A DNA stretch of 64,000 bases. It comes from Chloranthus sessilifolius (Eukaryota > Streptophyta > Magnoliopsida > Chloranthales > Chloranthaceae). Below the pieces are notes generated by a model. It searched no databases. It was not told where the DNA came from and saw only the letters and a program-made list of their open reading frames with translations. The DNA lies in NCBI GenBank assembly GCA_021018995.1, contig CM037590.1, positions 39,806,287 through 39,870,286 of the forward strand, given 5' to 3'. A program made the position numbers and the translations under genes. Below, in pieces: positions 25,179 to 36,481 of the stretch; position 1 is the first letter of the stretch, and the number at the start of each line of letters is the position of its first letter.

Positions 25179-28100
25179 TGTCACGACCCAAAATTTTACC
25201 TCATCTCGAGGGCCTAGAATTTCGAGTTATGACCCGCACATTTTCCGGATATGCTAAGCAGGCATACACCTAATTAGAGTCCTTGCGCAAATTTGATTCT
25301 ACGAAATCCGTGAAAGCCAATAACTAAAAGTGGAATATAAAGTAGTCGTAAATAACAAAATAAAAGCAATGAATCCAAATAATCCACCAATAAAATAATA
25401 CCGAAAGTCGGAGACAAATCCAATAAAATGAAATCATATAGTCATCAACAATAATATAAACGTAACCCAATATCGAGTCTATAAACGTCAATAGCCAGCA
25501 CTCGGGTCAAGGTCAATACCAAGGTCCTCCTAGTACTCAGTTGCGCCGCTCTTCCAAGGCTCCTGGTATTCAATGCCTGCGGGATCAATGAAATCGGCGT
25601 CGACAGAATCTGGATTTACGACGTCTACTCCACTAGCGTAGTCACTTGCAGCTGTTAAATTATCGTGGAATGAGTTTACTCAGTCACGTAAACTTAGTGA
25701 ATAAACCACCAATCCACCCCATACTACTCAGGTGCATTGTGGGTGCATCAAGCGAGTGATACATATAATATCTTAATAAAATAAAAAAAAGCATGATAAA
25801 ATCAAGTACATATAGTAAAACTTATATCATGACATAAATATAAATGCAGGACTATGATCTAAACACTCATATCCTATTTTAACATACCTCATTATGACTC
25901 GTAATATATCATATCTTATCATTATTCTCACATATACGTCTGTACATCGCATGAGCATAACTAACATACTCATAAAATCCTAAACGACCTGTGTCAGAGT
26001 CGCTACTCGAGCTACCATGTGAGAGTCACCATAGTATGATACCACCATATCATAACGCCCCCGTGTCGTACTCATACTCCTCCATCCAGCCAATGGAGAA
26101 ATATAATGGCCAAAGTAACTCATAAGCAGACTTATACTCATAATCTCTCTCAGAGATCCGTCTTGGTTGAAAGATGTTATTGCCCTTAAGGTAACTACGC
26201 AAAGAACGGCACGTACAGAGACTTAAGTTCTTAATCTTATGTTAGTCTACACAGCGGTGTCTTATTATCGTACTCATAACCTATCTTATCTCATACTCGT
26301 ATCTTATCATACTCTTATACTTAATTTTAGAACAAACTATAGTGGGATAGCTTTCCTAAATCACACTTCCCAGAGAGAAGGTTCCGTGGTAACCTAGATG
26401 TACTTCATGTGGCAGCCCATACTACCATATAGGGTTACATTCATACATGGACACCAATATTTTGAGTTTCACGTGACCGTAAAAGAGACATCACCACAGC
26501 TAAAGCCTATGGTCGAATCTCATGACTTAACTCATAATTATACTATCATATTTGAACTCGGGAATCAGGTCACCGTATATGCTACCACCGTATACAAGGT
26601 TATACTGAATTCATACTTACCCGACTCGTTATCGGTCCCATTCCATTATGAGTTGTAAGGGATGTGAATACGGTATATTCCTTACTTTGATACCTTCTCA
26701 GTGCAATATTATGCCCAAGTGTAGGCATGATCTCATGCACTCTCGTACGTATGCTCTAGCTTACTCATAACTTGTATAATGTGGTCAAGATGCACACAAA
26801 AGCATTATATGTACAGAATAGTTTACACTTAGATTTTGATTATATTTATATTTATATTTATTTACATAACACTCTAATATAATTATAAGTGTGATTTCGA
26901 TAACTTGAATGTCAGAGTTTAATTTTTAAGAAATATCGATTTTCTAATATTTTGTGTTATCGAAGTGGTTGCGTTGAAGTGATAAAATGACATAAATATA
27001 AGTTATTATAATTAAGTGCTCAAGTAGAAAAATAATACAAATTAAAGTGAAGTGCATCACGACCATCGATCGAAACATCGAGTAATTAATATGCACAAAA
27101 TTTTGGTCGTGCAAGTGAAGTTATAAGATAAAATTAATATTAATAAAAGTTGTCTATTCGGACACAATCGATTGATCGATTTTGGAATCAATTAATTGGT
27201 CTTATTTATATTATATAAACTATTTAATTTTGGTACAGGTTGATCGATTGGTTTTTGAAATCGATCGGTCAAACTTAAAGTGATTTAAAATTAAGTAATG
27301 GTTCGGTCAAACTTAAAGTCGATCGATCGAACGTAAGGGTCGATTTATTGAAACACAAAACTTGAGACGGGGTGTCGATCTGATGCTTGAAATAGGATTT
27401 ACTCAATCAGGTAGTACTACACAAAATATATTATAATATTATAATATGAGATAGGTCATGTTGTAATATTAGAGTAAAGAGGTAAGTTATAATATTAAAT
27501 AAGGGGATACTTGATTACCCTTGTTTTATAGGGGGTATATAATATTATTATATAGAATGCTATTGATTTAATAATGTAAATCCTTATCCACTTTCCTTTA
27601 ACTATAATATAATAAACATTAGAAAGAGACCTTAAATATTATAATAATATATCATGAAATGCTATCATTACACTTACCAACCCATTTCAGCCAACACTGC
27701 GTTCAACGAATGGTCGATCGATCGAGAACAAGGATCGAGGGATCGAAGTTATTATTTAATTACCTTAACCGAGAATTGATGGATCGAACACAGACCTCGA
27801 TCGATCAATACTATATTTTAACAAAAAGTTTGCAATGCGATTTTGAATTAATCGATCAATCGATAGTGTAAATTGATTGATCGACTGTCGCGAATTTGAA
27901 CATATATGAGTTTCGAAATAAACCCAAAATATATTCGAAAATACTAATAAAAATATTAAAACAAGGATAAATCATATTTTCAATCCTAGAAGCATTATAT
28001 AAAAAAAAAGACTATAAGTGGCAACCAAAAACTGTCGCTATTAACAAAAAACTGCTGCTAATACCCTTGCCGCTAATAGTATTAATAAGTTTTTTTATTA

Positions 28101-28745
28101 ATAGCGCCATTTTTTTAATAAAAAAAACTGCCGCTAATAGTCTTATTTTTTGTAGTGAAGTAATATTATCTGGAAAAATAAAGCTAGATTCGTTTTATTA
28201 GCCTGTCGATACGCAATCGAATCGTATCCTACGCGACGGGATCTGAGAATGACGAGATGAATGAATGAGTATCCACCTCTTGAAGTGTGATTCAGTTGAA
28301 CAACAATGATTACGATGATAAGATCAACGTTCACGCGATGACCCATCCACGATTTCGCCTTGACGGTGGAAAATAAACCACGGTGATTCTTGTGGAAGAA
28401 CACACAATAGTTTTAGGAAAAAAAACTAAGATGTTTAGAGAGGAGATTGGTAGATAATGAAGGTGGTGACGGCTAGGATTCTCTTAAGAAGGAGAAAAAA
28501 AAGAAACGGCTAGGATTTTTAAGAATATGTGAATAAGAAGAGTTATGTGTACGTTAAATTTAAATAAAGTTTTCTCAAATTGGATAGGTTCCAGTATGGA
28601 GTGCTACCACCAAATTTAGTGGAAACACACATCTATCACCTTTAAAATAAAATAAAAAAATCCGGTATGGGGTGTTAACACCGAGCACGATGCAAAACAC
28701 ATCTAGCACAACAAATTTAAATGCACTATAAATAGGGTCGTTACA
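25179..28745 (+). mobile_element. Probable solo LTR, 3.57 kb, Ty3/gypsy type (fossil)
   Basis: The stretch begins tgtcacgaccc and ends gggtcgttaca, an imperfect 11-bp inverted pair with TG...CA termini. The flanks gtttc (25174-25178) and gttcc (28746-28750) match at 4 of 5 bases, as expected of an LTR-element target duplication. No polyprotein reading is visible. It carries many short palindromic words built on atcgatcgat (about 27060-27900) and a small CACTA-type MITE (27993-28157). Long LTRs with these ends are known to me from chromoviral Ty3 elements; the family call is inference. It looks like a recombined single LTR. Confidence 0.45.
27993..28157. mobile_element. CACTA-type MITE, 165 bp
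   Basis: The right end, read on the minus strand, starts CACTACAAAAAATAAGAC and runs into the subterminal word attagcggcagt, typical of CACTA elements. The left end (cattatataaaaaaaaagac, then tataagtggcaac) is a decayed match. Both sides are flanked by aag (27990-27992 and 28158-28160), a 3-bp target duplication. It is inserted in the probable solo LTR. Confidence 0.7.
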
Positions 28746-29017
28746 GTTCCAACTATGGATCTCCCCATTAAAAAAAAAAAAAAAACTATGGATCTCCCCA
28801 TTAAAGGTGGTTATGGGCTCGGTTTGGGCTTATAAATTTGTGATTTTTCACTAGCCTTGACTCGAGACTAGCTGATTTCTCTCCTATTGATATTGATATG
28901 TTGGCATATACTATTTTCAATATAATTTAATCTTAACTAAGAAGATATTATCATAATTAATAGGCCAAAATTTTGAAGTAAATTTTTTATGTTAGCAAAG
29001 AAGATGTAATTACTAAA

Positions 29018-29286
29018 GAGGCATTAGCCAAATTGGTATACTCCCTCCATTATAAGGGAGTAGATCATGGGTTCGATACTCGTCCTCTATGCTTTTTCCC
29101 ACCCTTGTTTTTACAAGGTGTGGGTTAGGTTCTGTTAGTTAACTCTCATCATTGTAGTTGGTGCTCCTTCATGTTGCTTCGCAACTGTCATATGTGTATG
29201 TGTGGTCCTCAGTTCTCAAGGTTGTAAATATAAATATAAATATAAATATATAAAAATATAAATATAAATATATAATTATAATTAAT
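29018..29286 (+). mobile_element. tRNA-derived SINE
   Basis: A-box ttagccaaattgg (29024-29036) and B-box gggttcgatactc (29070-29082) have tRNA-like spacing. A tRNA-unrelated body follows, and the unit ends in an (AAATATA)n tail at about 29229-29286. The target duplication is not clear. Confidence 0.65.
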
Positions 29287-29394
29287 TGGCTAAATTATAA
29301 TAGTGTATGACTGTTCAAGTAGAGCCGATATGTGTTTTATAGGAAAATTTCTCAATTCATAAATATTTCAAAAAATAGAAAGTAATGATATATT

Positions 29395-29610
29395 CATGGG
29401 TTAAAATTTCGGGTATCCGATACGTATCGTTGGAGCTCAAAACCGATACGTATTAGAATAGTAAAATATTAGATAATATATTGAATATATCATCCGAGCA
29501 TATACATACAAAATAGCGATATGGTACATTGAATGTATCGTATCGTCCAAGTCTAATACCGATATATATCGTCCGATATATATCATTATCGGATGAAATT
29601 TTGACCCATG
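29395..29610. mobile_element. MITE with 8-bp target duplication (subfamily CATGGGT)
   Basis: Ends catgggttaaaatttcggg and gaaattttgacccatg are inverted repeats. Flanks gatatatt and gatatgtc match at 6 of 8 bases. The inside holds ccgatacgtatc words. Same subfamily and almost the same length as 36015-36229. Confidence 0.75.
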
Positions 29611-29715
29611 GATATGTCCAACTCATTACACTTTGGTGATATGCCTTTATTTTATTTTATTATTATTATTTTTTATAAGAAGTGACATGCCTTCTACAAG
29701 AAGATCTCTCAATTC

Positions 29716-30060
29716 AGAAAATTTCCAAAACTAGGAAGAAACGATGACAAGTCCTAAATCATTACAGATGGCGCGCATACTATGGGCTAAAACGTCCACA
29801 CGAATGGAATTAGATTCCGAGTAGGAACAAGAATTCGATTCCACCACCTAAATGCCAACTTTACCCCTACTTACAATATTTAAATGATTATATTATAATT
29901 TTTAAATCACAGGAATTGGATTCCGCTTAGTTAGGGATTCCATTGGACTTCGAAAGTACCAAAATTGCCCTTTAAATTATTTACTCCACTTGACGCACAG
30001 GCAATTGACACTTTGGTCAATGCACATTGACCCCTTAACTAACAATGGACCAAACAATGG

Positions 30061-30095
<35 letters not shown>

Positions 30096-30423
30096 TTCCA
30101 AAAATAGGAAATAACGATGACAAGTCCTAAATCATTACAAATGGGGCGCATATTATGAGCTAAAACGTCCACACGAAAGGAATCAGAGTCTGAGTAGGAA
30201 TAAGAATTCGATTCCACCACCTAAATGCCAACTTTTCCCTTACTTACAATATTTAAATAATATATTATAATTTTTAAACCACAGGAATCGGATTCCGCTT
30301 AGTTAAGGATACCATTGGACTTCGAAAGTGCCAAAATTGCCCCCTAAATTATTTACTCCGCTTGACACACAGGCAATTGACACTTTGGTCAATGCACATT
30401 GACCCCTTAACTAACAATGGACC
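29716..30423 (+). repeat. Tandem duplication, units offset by 373 bp, with (TA)n between
   Basis: Unit 1 (about 29716-30060) and unit 2 (about 30091-30423) share nearly every block: acgatgacaagtcctaaatc, cgtccacacga, attcgattccaccacctaaa, ggattccgcttagtta, gtcaatgcacattgacccct and ctaacaatggacc. A (TA)15 run (30063-30092) separates them. A SINE has landed at the end of unit 2. Confidence 0.92.
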
Positions 30424-30427
30424 ATAT

Positions 30428-30593
30428 ATATATATTCGTGGGTGTTCGGGCTAAATTATGCGCACATTAATTAATTTTACTGAGCCCTAGAGCTAAGGAT
30501 CAGGTAATACTCCAGTGGCCTTGAGGATACTCGAATTGGTGATGATTGGAGAGCAAATCTAAGGCTTGACCAACTGAGCTACCCCTCCGAATT
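30428..30593 (-). mobile_element. tRNA-derived SINE with 14-bp target duplication
   Basis: On the minus strand the head reads GGAGGGGTAGCTCAGTTGG (A box), then a B-box-like AATTCGAGTATCC, and a body ending in (AT)n. Flanks acaatggaccatat at 30414-30427 and 30594-30607 are identical over 14 bases, the mark of LINE-driven insertion. The cloverleaf is not kept, so this is not a tRNA gene. Confidence 0.82.
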
Positions 30594-30890
30594 ACAATGG
30601 ACCATATTATATGGCGGACAAAAAACGACAGACTGCTGATGTGACACGATGCAAGTGCAGTGGGGCCAGCAATGCACATTGGAGCAGCCGTTTATATTGC
30701 GCCACGTATGCTTCCGTTGAATGGTCTGTTGTTTCTTGTTCGTTCGTTATAATTTTCCAATAACAATTACACAATATTGATCCTCTCAATGTGGAGGGTT
30801 TCGACTTCTTACTGATATTATAACAAAATATTAAAGTGAGCTATTAATCCTAGATTAAGGGTCTCAATATTTCCAATCGAAGATTTTTTC

Positions 30891-31677
30891 TTTGCAACCA
30901 CGCATAACATCACGTGAGAATTGTTGATTGCTTTGAATTAGATGAAGATCATTTTTGGCCCTAATCTTCTATACAATAGATCTTGACATTATCAGCTTAT
31001 CATAGCATGCCAAATGTTGCTTCCATGTGTCACATATCCCAAAAAGTGGCTTGAGAATTAGTTAATGGTACATCATATTTACAGGCACTTTTGAGATGTA
31101 TGCCACACGGAATCATAGATGGCTTGATGTAGGGTGGAAATTCGGTTTGGCCAAAACTGATATTGAAACTTGTCGGTTTCGGTAAACCGATTAGCAAAAA
31201 CCCATAATCGATACTGAACCGAACCGATCCATATCAGTTTTAGTCGGTTCAGTTTTCAATTTCTTTTATTTTTTAGACGGGTTTTCGATTTTTATTATTT
31301 TTTTTTATCGATTTTCTCTTCCTAGTAAATCGGTTTCCAGCACCAAAATTGATGCCAATTGATCCAAAATCAAATTTTCCTTTTTGGATCGATTCGGTAT
31401 CGGATCGATTTTGTCAGATTTCATTTTTTGGGATCTTTTTTCCACCCCTAGCCAGATGTTGCTTTCCTATTTCACACATCCCAAAAATTGACTCAAAAAT
31501 CACTTAATAGTACCTCGGGTTTAAAATCAATTTTTGGGATGTGTACCTCTTGAGAATAATATGAAACCATCTAATATAAGTTTATGATCTCAAGGTTTAT
31601 TGTGTGAAAGATGGGGATGAAAAGTGACTTAGGTCATATGAAAAGCAATTAACAATTTTCTCACATGTGTTGCAAGT
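30891..31677. mobile_element. Palindromic long-TIR MITE, copy B, interrupted by another MITE
   Basis: The left arm begins tttgcaaccacg and runs through tgattgctttgaattagatg; the right arm ends cacatgtgttgcaa and pairs with it. The central arms carry the family words cttctatacaatagatctt and gtgtgaaagatggggatga. The 321-bp element at 31130-31450 sits in the middle, so copy B is older than that insertion. Confidence 0.7.
31130..31450. mobile_element. hAT-like MITE nested in copy B
   Basis: Ends tagggtggaaattcgg and tttttccacccta (ccacccctagcc context) are inverted repeats. Flanks gcttgatg (31122-31129) and gccagatg (31451-31458) match at 6 of 8 bases. The body is made of repeated ccgaaccgaacc and atcggtt words. 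A relative begins at 58451. Confidence 0.65.
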
Positions 31678-31689
31678 AACGGTACCATA

Positions 31690-32050
31690 TAATAAATCCA
31701 TGCCGTTAAATTGAATAGGCCATGGTTTTTTTTTCTTTTCTTATAAGAAATACGCCATAATCGTAGTTTAGTTAAGAGGTGAAATATCTATTTTACCCTT
31801 AACTAAGAGCAAAATCAGAATAGCGGGAAATAAGAAGTTAGGGACTCATTTGTAATTTAGGTGTAACGCCAGGGACTTATTTGTAATTATAATTCAAAAA
31901 CTTATTCCTAATTCCTATAAAAAACTCGAGGACCTCTTCTCCCTCCTCTCATATCGATCTACAGCTCTGGAGAAAGCTCTGTTTCTTCCCCAAGCTCTTG
32001 GGTTTGCGCTTATACTTCTTTTTCGTGGCAGAATTCATTTATTTAAGTAT
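31690..32050 (+). promoter_or_regulatory. Candidate promoter and non-coding first exon of the SAM decarboxylase gene
   Basis: A TATA-like ctataaaaaa at about 31916 is followed by a pyrimidine-rich leader (cctcttctccctcctctc), and a possible donor gtatga lies at about 32046. T-rich sequence typical of a 5' leader intron follows. There is no open frame here, and the next plus-strand exon with coding signal is the uORF exon at 45375. I infer that this is the first 5' UTR exon of the decarboxylase, with all sequence between as one TE-filled intron. It could instead start an unrelated transcript. Confidence 0.45.
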
Positions 32051-32876
32051 GATCTTCTTCTAGTTCTCTTCGTTTTCGTTTATTTGATCTGCTTTGTTTT
32101 CTGATGCATGATAAGTTCGTTTTTCTTCCTTTTTATTTCATCGATATTTATTCCTTTTTTTTATTTATGAATACTTTTTTTAATATTTCATATAAGGAAT
32201 GTTAGATTTGTTGAATATATACTTGCCGCTCGTTTTGATCTCTTTTTCTTGTTTTTTCTTATTTATGCAAACTTTTCATGTGTTTATATTATTTTTCCTG
32301 AATGCATGATCAGATGTTATCATTCTCTATTCATGTTTGTTGTCTCTGTAAAAGTATAATATAGTTGTAGATAATATCAATTCCGCCAATTCAATCGATA
32401 TTTCATTCCTTTGATTTTTGGTGTTTGGTTGCAGTTTTCTTTTTCAGTCATGAAAGTTATCTGTGTAGGTTGTAGCACAACTTTTTTTTCTTTATTTTTA
32501 ATCGTTATGGGGGACCTTTTTATTTGTATCTTGTTTGGCCCATACTGACAAATTTCGTTTTCGGCAATTTTTCGGTGGGGGGATCTGTTGGGTGCATTTC
32601 GGATTAATTTCAATAACTTTCGGGGATTAAAAATATATAAAAAAAATATTTAATATTTTTAAAAAATGACTAAAATATATACTAACATATTTAATTTTTT
32701 TAAAAAAATAATATATATAATGGGTGTGTGAAACTGTGAATTATAAATTTATGATGCTTCACTAATTTACAATTCGGATACCAATATTCGACAACAACAA
32801 TCATTAAAATAACAAAGCAGAAATTTCAAATTATAAAGAGACAAATAAAATCAAAATAACAAGCATCCATCTTTCA

Positions 32877-34483
32877 TTATGAATCCATATACCCATCAAA
32901 ATCTCTCATGTTTCTAACCATTGAATCCCAAAATTTAAAAACTCTCATGTTTCTAACAAAAAGTAAAACATACACGCAACTAAATATTGATGTTTCCAAT
33001 ATAGTCCCTTTCAATATCATCATAATTGAAAGGGGAATTTTATCCTCATTTTCATCCTCCGCAATCACCAATGGATCTGGTACAACTTCGGGAAAAACAC
33101 TGATATGATCCAAAAATATTGGCTTCACACTGTCATCGTTACAACATTCATCTTCTTCAAGTGAAGGTTGACCTTCACATAGACAAGATCATTAAGAATT
33201 TTAGGCTCTAATCGGTTTCTGTTCTTGGTGTTTGCCGCCTTGAATGCACTCCAATTTCTTTCGCAAGCCGATGAACTACACGGTTGGCTTAATAATCTCA
33301 AGGCGATTTTTTTGATTTCCGCATATTTGTCAATAATAACTGCGGTTCTCCACCAATCACCTTCACAGTTCACATGATAATTTATAAAACATATATTAAT
33401 AAATATTAATTATAAAACTACAAGTCTACAAACTTAACGCTAAAAATAATGGTAATAATTTAAATTATAACTTACTTGGATGTTTAGAATGAACCGTTAT
33501 TTTTGCAAGAGATGAAGATAAGGTGGACTTCAAGCCAATGTAATTTGTAATTTGATTTCCAAATGCTTTTTTTTTTTCTGCTTCAGTAAAAAGCATCCTC
33601 TGCATAGCTTTCGAAATCCCCTCTTTGGCATGTTGGTCGTGTTTTACTAACTTGTCATAAAATAGGTATTGATTGAGAAGACCAACTAAAACATGAATAG
33701 GGTGATGCAAGTTGTCACGCCATCTTGCATCTATTTTCTCCCCGTAAGGAGCATATCTTTCGACCGATCCATTGCAATATTTAGCGATTGCATCCTTTGC
33801 GCGAATCATAACTTCATATAAGTACCCCAATGTTGCCCCTTCCCCATCAACCAATCTTAAAACCTTTACAAGTGGCTCGATCACACCTATCACTTCTTTT
33901 CCATCCTCCCAAAAAATGTTAGATTGAATAATTGCTTCAATTTCTTTTCCCTCTATGGTCTTTGTCGGTTATAAATTTCTCCACTCATTGGAGGCAACCA
34001 TAAAGCGTAAACCTTGCTCTTGTTTTACAATAGATTCTAATATTAAAAATTCGTTGCAAATCGAGTGGAATTCAAAGTAGTTTGATGTCTACCTCCACCA
34101 ACACTACTACCACTGGGTACACTAGGGCCACTTCTTCCAACATCCATGGTAAACATTGTTCCTTGAGAACTCGACCCAATTGATGAAGGAACATTTTGAG
34201 ATTCCCTTCCTACCGACATCCGCATTAATTCAATCACAGACTTCCTCCCTCTTTTTCCCATTGCCTCAACACATGCTCGTGCATATTGTTGCACTGAATC
34301 TAGAACTGAATTGCATAGTATTGCATCCTTTCCAAATATCTTTGCCAAATGATATTTCAATCTTATTGACGAGGAATATAATTCATTCTTACAATATATG
34401 CACTGTACTTTGTTATTTCCAACCTTAATCCCATAATCCCAAATCTTGTCTTCTACCCTAGGCATTCTACACATGCAAAACAT
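32877..34483 (-). pseudogene. hAT transposase remnant (BED finger plus C-terminal dimerisation domain)
   Basis: Pieces in order on the minus strand: a BED zinc finger (MPRVEDKIWDYGIKVG, CIYCKNELYSSSIRLKYHL) at about 34340-34483; a linker with VIGVIEPLVKVLRLVDGEG at about 33820-33900; RWRDNLHHPIHVLVGLLNQ around 33700; and the hAT family dimerisation domain (CSSSACERNWSAFKAANT, NRLEPKILNDLVYVKVNL) at about 33165-33300. Between the BED part and VASNEWRNL, near 33980-34040, the DUF659 and first RNase-H-like part expected in this transposase type is missing, an internal loss of several hundred bases. Stops and frame changes separate the other pieces. An intron may explain one of the breaks near 33380-33465. 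Confidence 0.85.
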
Positions 34484-34726
34484 AAAAGTAGATTACAAGC
34501 AATCCATTTATACTCAGGTTACTATCAGCCAAAAAAATAAAATAAAAAAATTAAACACATAAGAATTGATACATGATTCAAGTAAACCTTTTGCAATATC
34601 ACTCAAAAGGGAAAATGACAGCAAATTGAAAAGAAAAAAAAAAAAACTAAATAAAAGAATGGAAGACCATCAAAATACAACAAGCCAAACAGAGAACCAA
34701 TTAGATAAATGGGTTGCTGGTTAATT

Positions 34727-34727
<1 letters not shown>

Positions 34728-34789
<62 letters not shown>
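34728..34789. repeat. (CT)n(AT)n microsatellite
   Basis: Inside the hAT leader. The non-autonomous derivative has an (AT)n run at the homologous place (36423-36479). Confidence 0.95.
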
Positions 34790-34790
<1 letters not shown>

Positions 34791-35844
34791 GTTGCTGTCT
34801 TACTGAGTCCTCACCACATTTTAAACACCAAAATCGTGTTTGGAATTTGGATGATCATAGCTGATTAAATTAAACACCAAAATGGTGTTGCTGTTGGTTG
34901 GAAATAAAGCCCCATTTGATGGAAAAAAAACAGCTCCATAGTCCATTCATCCATTAAAAAACTGAAAAAAACAGAAGTATAAAAATAAAATAAAATATGA
35001 ACGCACCTGTGCTATGTTGGTTCGGAGCTTCGGAGGTTTGCCGGATGTCACAGCTTCGTTCTCGTTGAGGACTCCTAAAAAAAATAAAAATAAAACCTTG
35101 AGAAATGAGAAGAAGAAGAACAACAAGAACAAGAAGAAAAAGAAAAAGATGATGAATAGGGATTCTACCTGTGTGTTGGCCGGATCAATGGACGGGACGA
35201 CGGCGCGAGGTGGGGCTCGATGGATTTAGGGTTTGGGATTCTCAAATCTCAAGTTCGTAAGTCTCAACACTCAACAGAAATCCTCTCGTCTCAATGGGTT
35301 TTCAGTCTTTTTAAAACAACTCTTAAGTTAGGAGGCGGTTGCAAGTTATTTTTTTGGGGCTGCATCTTGTAAAAATACATTGTGGAGTTCGGGGTGCATT
35401 TACCGAAATTTACTGAAAATACTAAAAATTTACCGAAATTCGACGAAAAATAACGAAATTACTGAAATTTCGAAAATTACTGAAATTTTGGCAGACCCCC
35501 ATTTCGTCGAATTTCGGCGAAATTTGTCACTATGGTTGTGCCATGTTTTTGTTGTGTGTTTTTAAAAAAAAAAAAACAAAAAATCTTATTTGTTTGTAAT
35601 TGGCATAGTGACAAATTTCGTTTTCGGTAATTTTTCGGTGGGGGATCCTTTCGGTACATTTCGGATTAATTTCGATAACTTTCAGGAAAATTTCGGGGAT
35701 TAAAAATATATTAATTTTTTTTTTTTAATATTTTTTAAAAATTACTAAAATATTTACTAACATATTTAAAATTTAAAAAATAATTTTAAATATATAATGG
35801 GTGTGTAAATTGTAAAACTGTGAATTATGAATTTTTGATGAAAT

Positions 35845-36385
35845 CCAAAAAACTGTTGATAAAACATGAAAGATTGCTGGAACCTATGATGTCTCATATC
35901 AAGACAACAGACATGTGATGTTTAACTTTTCTAACAAGGAAGATATGGTGGCTGTTTGGATTATGCAAAGAATAGAAATCGCTGGTTATATGATGAAGAT
36001 GAATAGATGGTTCCCATGGGTTAAAATATCGGGTTACCGATACGTATCGTCCGAGCTCCAACACGATACGTATCGGACGATACGTATCGGTATCGGTCTG
36101 TATCGGACGATACATTGAATGTATCGTTCGATACATTCAATACATTTGAATGTATCGAACGATACATTCAATGTATCGTTCGAGTCCAATACCGATACGT
36201 ATCGGTATCGAACGATATTTTGATCCATGATGGTTCCTGTTGGTCAGACCGTTTGCTCAAAATCGTTCGGTGATCCCATTTTGGATTTTTTTTCTCATGC
36301 CACTCTATGATATGTTACGAAACCAAAACCTTAGATCTATTGCTAATCTAATTAGTGCTGGTCTTGCCAAACAGAAAACTAATTA
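35845..36385 (+). pseudogene. Captured fragment of a DUF4283-type (zinc-knuckle/LINE ORF1-like) gene inside the hAT derivative
   Basis: Plus-strand reading gives YDVSYQDNRHVMFNFSNKED, AVWIMQRIEIAGYMMKMNRW and, beyond the inserted MITE, short pieces such as LRNQNLRSIANLI. Pattern and spacing (RHV-F-F--EED--AVW ... I-GY-M---RW-P-F) recall the DUF4283 domain found in plant LINE ORF1-like and zinc-knuckle proteins. It has no start or end of its own and is interrupted by the 36015-36229 MITE. The family call is from memory and needs a profile search. Confidence 0.5.
36015..36229. mobile_element. MITE with perfect 8-bp target duplication (subfamily CATGGGT)
   Basis: Ends catgggttaaaatatcggg and cgatattttgatccatg are inverted repeats. 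Flanks atggttcc at 36007-36014 and 36230-36237 are identical. The body is repeated cgatacgtatcg and tcggtatcg words and can fold on itself. It is nested inside the captured fragment of the hAT derivative. Confidence 0.88.
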
Positions 36386-36417
36386 GATAAATGGGTTGAT
36401 CCATTGATGGTTAATTA

Positions 36418-36421
<4 letters not shown>

Positions 36422-36479
<58 letters not shown>
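36422..36479. repeat. (AT)n microsatellite
   Basis: AT dinucleotides in the transposase-leader-derived part of the hAT derivative. Confidence 0.97.

Positions 36480-36481
<2 letters not shown>

Larger units (their letters stand above)
32541..35534 (-). mobile_element. hAT element, ~3.0 kb, carrying a damaged transposase gene
   Basis: Left end catactgacaaatttcg and right end cgaaatttgtcactatg form the inverted termini (CATAGTGACAAATTTCG). Subterminal regions are packed with ccgaaatttc and ttttcggtaat words. Flanks gtttggcc (32533-32540) and gttgtgcc (35535-35542) agree at 6 of 8 bases, fitting the 8-bp hAT duplication. The minus-strand transposase gene lies inside, with about 1 kb of leader at the right end. 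The same termini bound the elements at 35604-37245 and 45807-46834. It looks like a dead former autonomous member. Confidence 0.88.

Noticed and set aside
30428-30593. A true tRNA gene on the minus strand (GGGGTAGCTCAGTTGG)
   Set aside because: The acceptor and T arms do not pair, a 3' body and 14-bp target duplication follow, so it is a SINE.
35014-35229. A 71-codon Lys/Asn-rich plus-strand frame
   Set aside because: It is the low-complexity antisense of the hAT transposase leader.
36034-36228. Open frames rich in RYVS and RIVRY
   Set aside because: They read the cgatacgtatcg words of a MITE.
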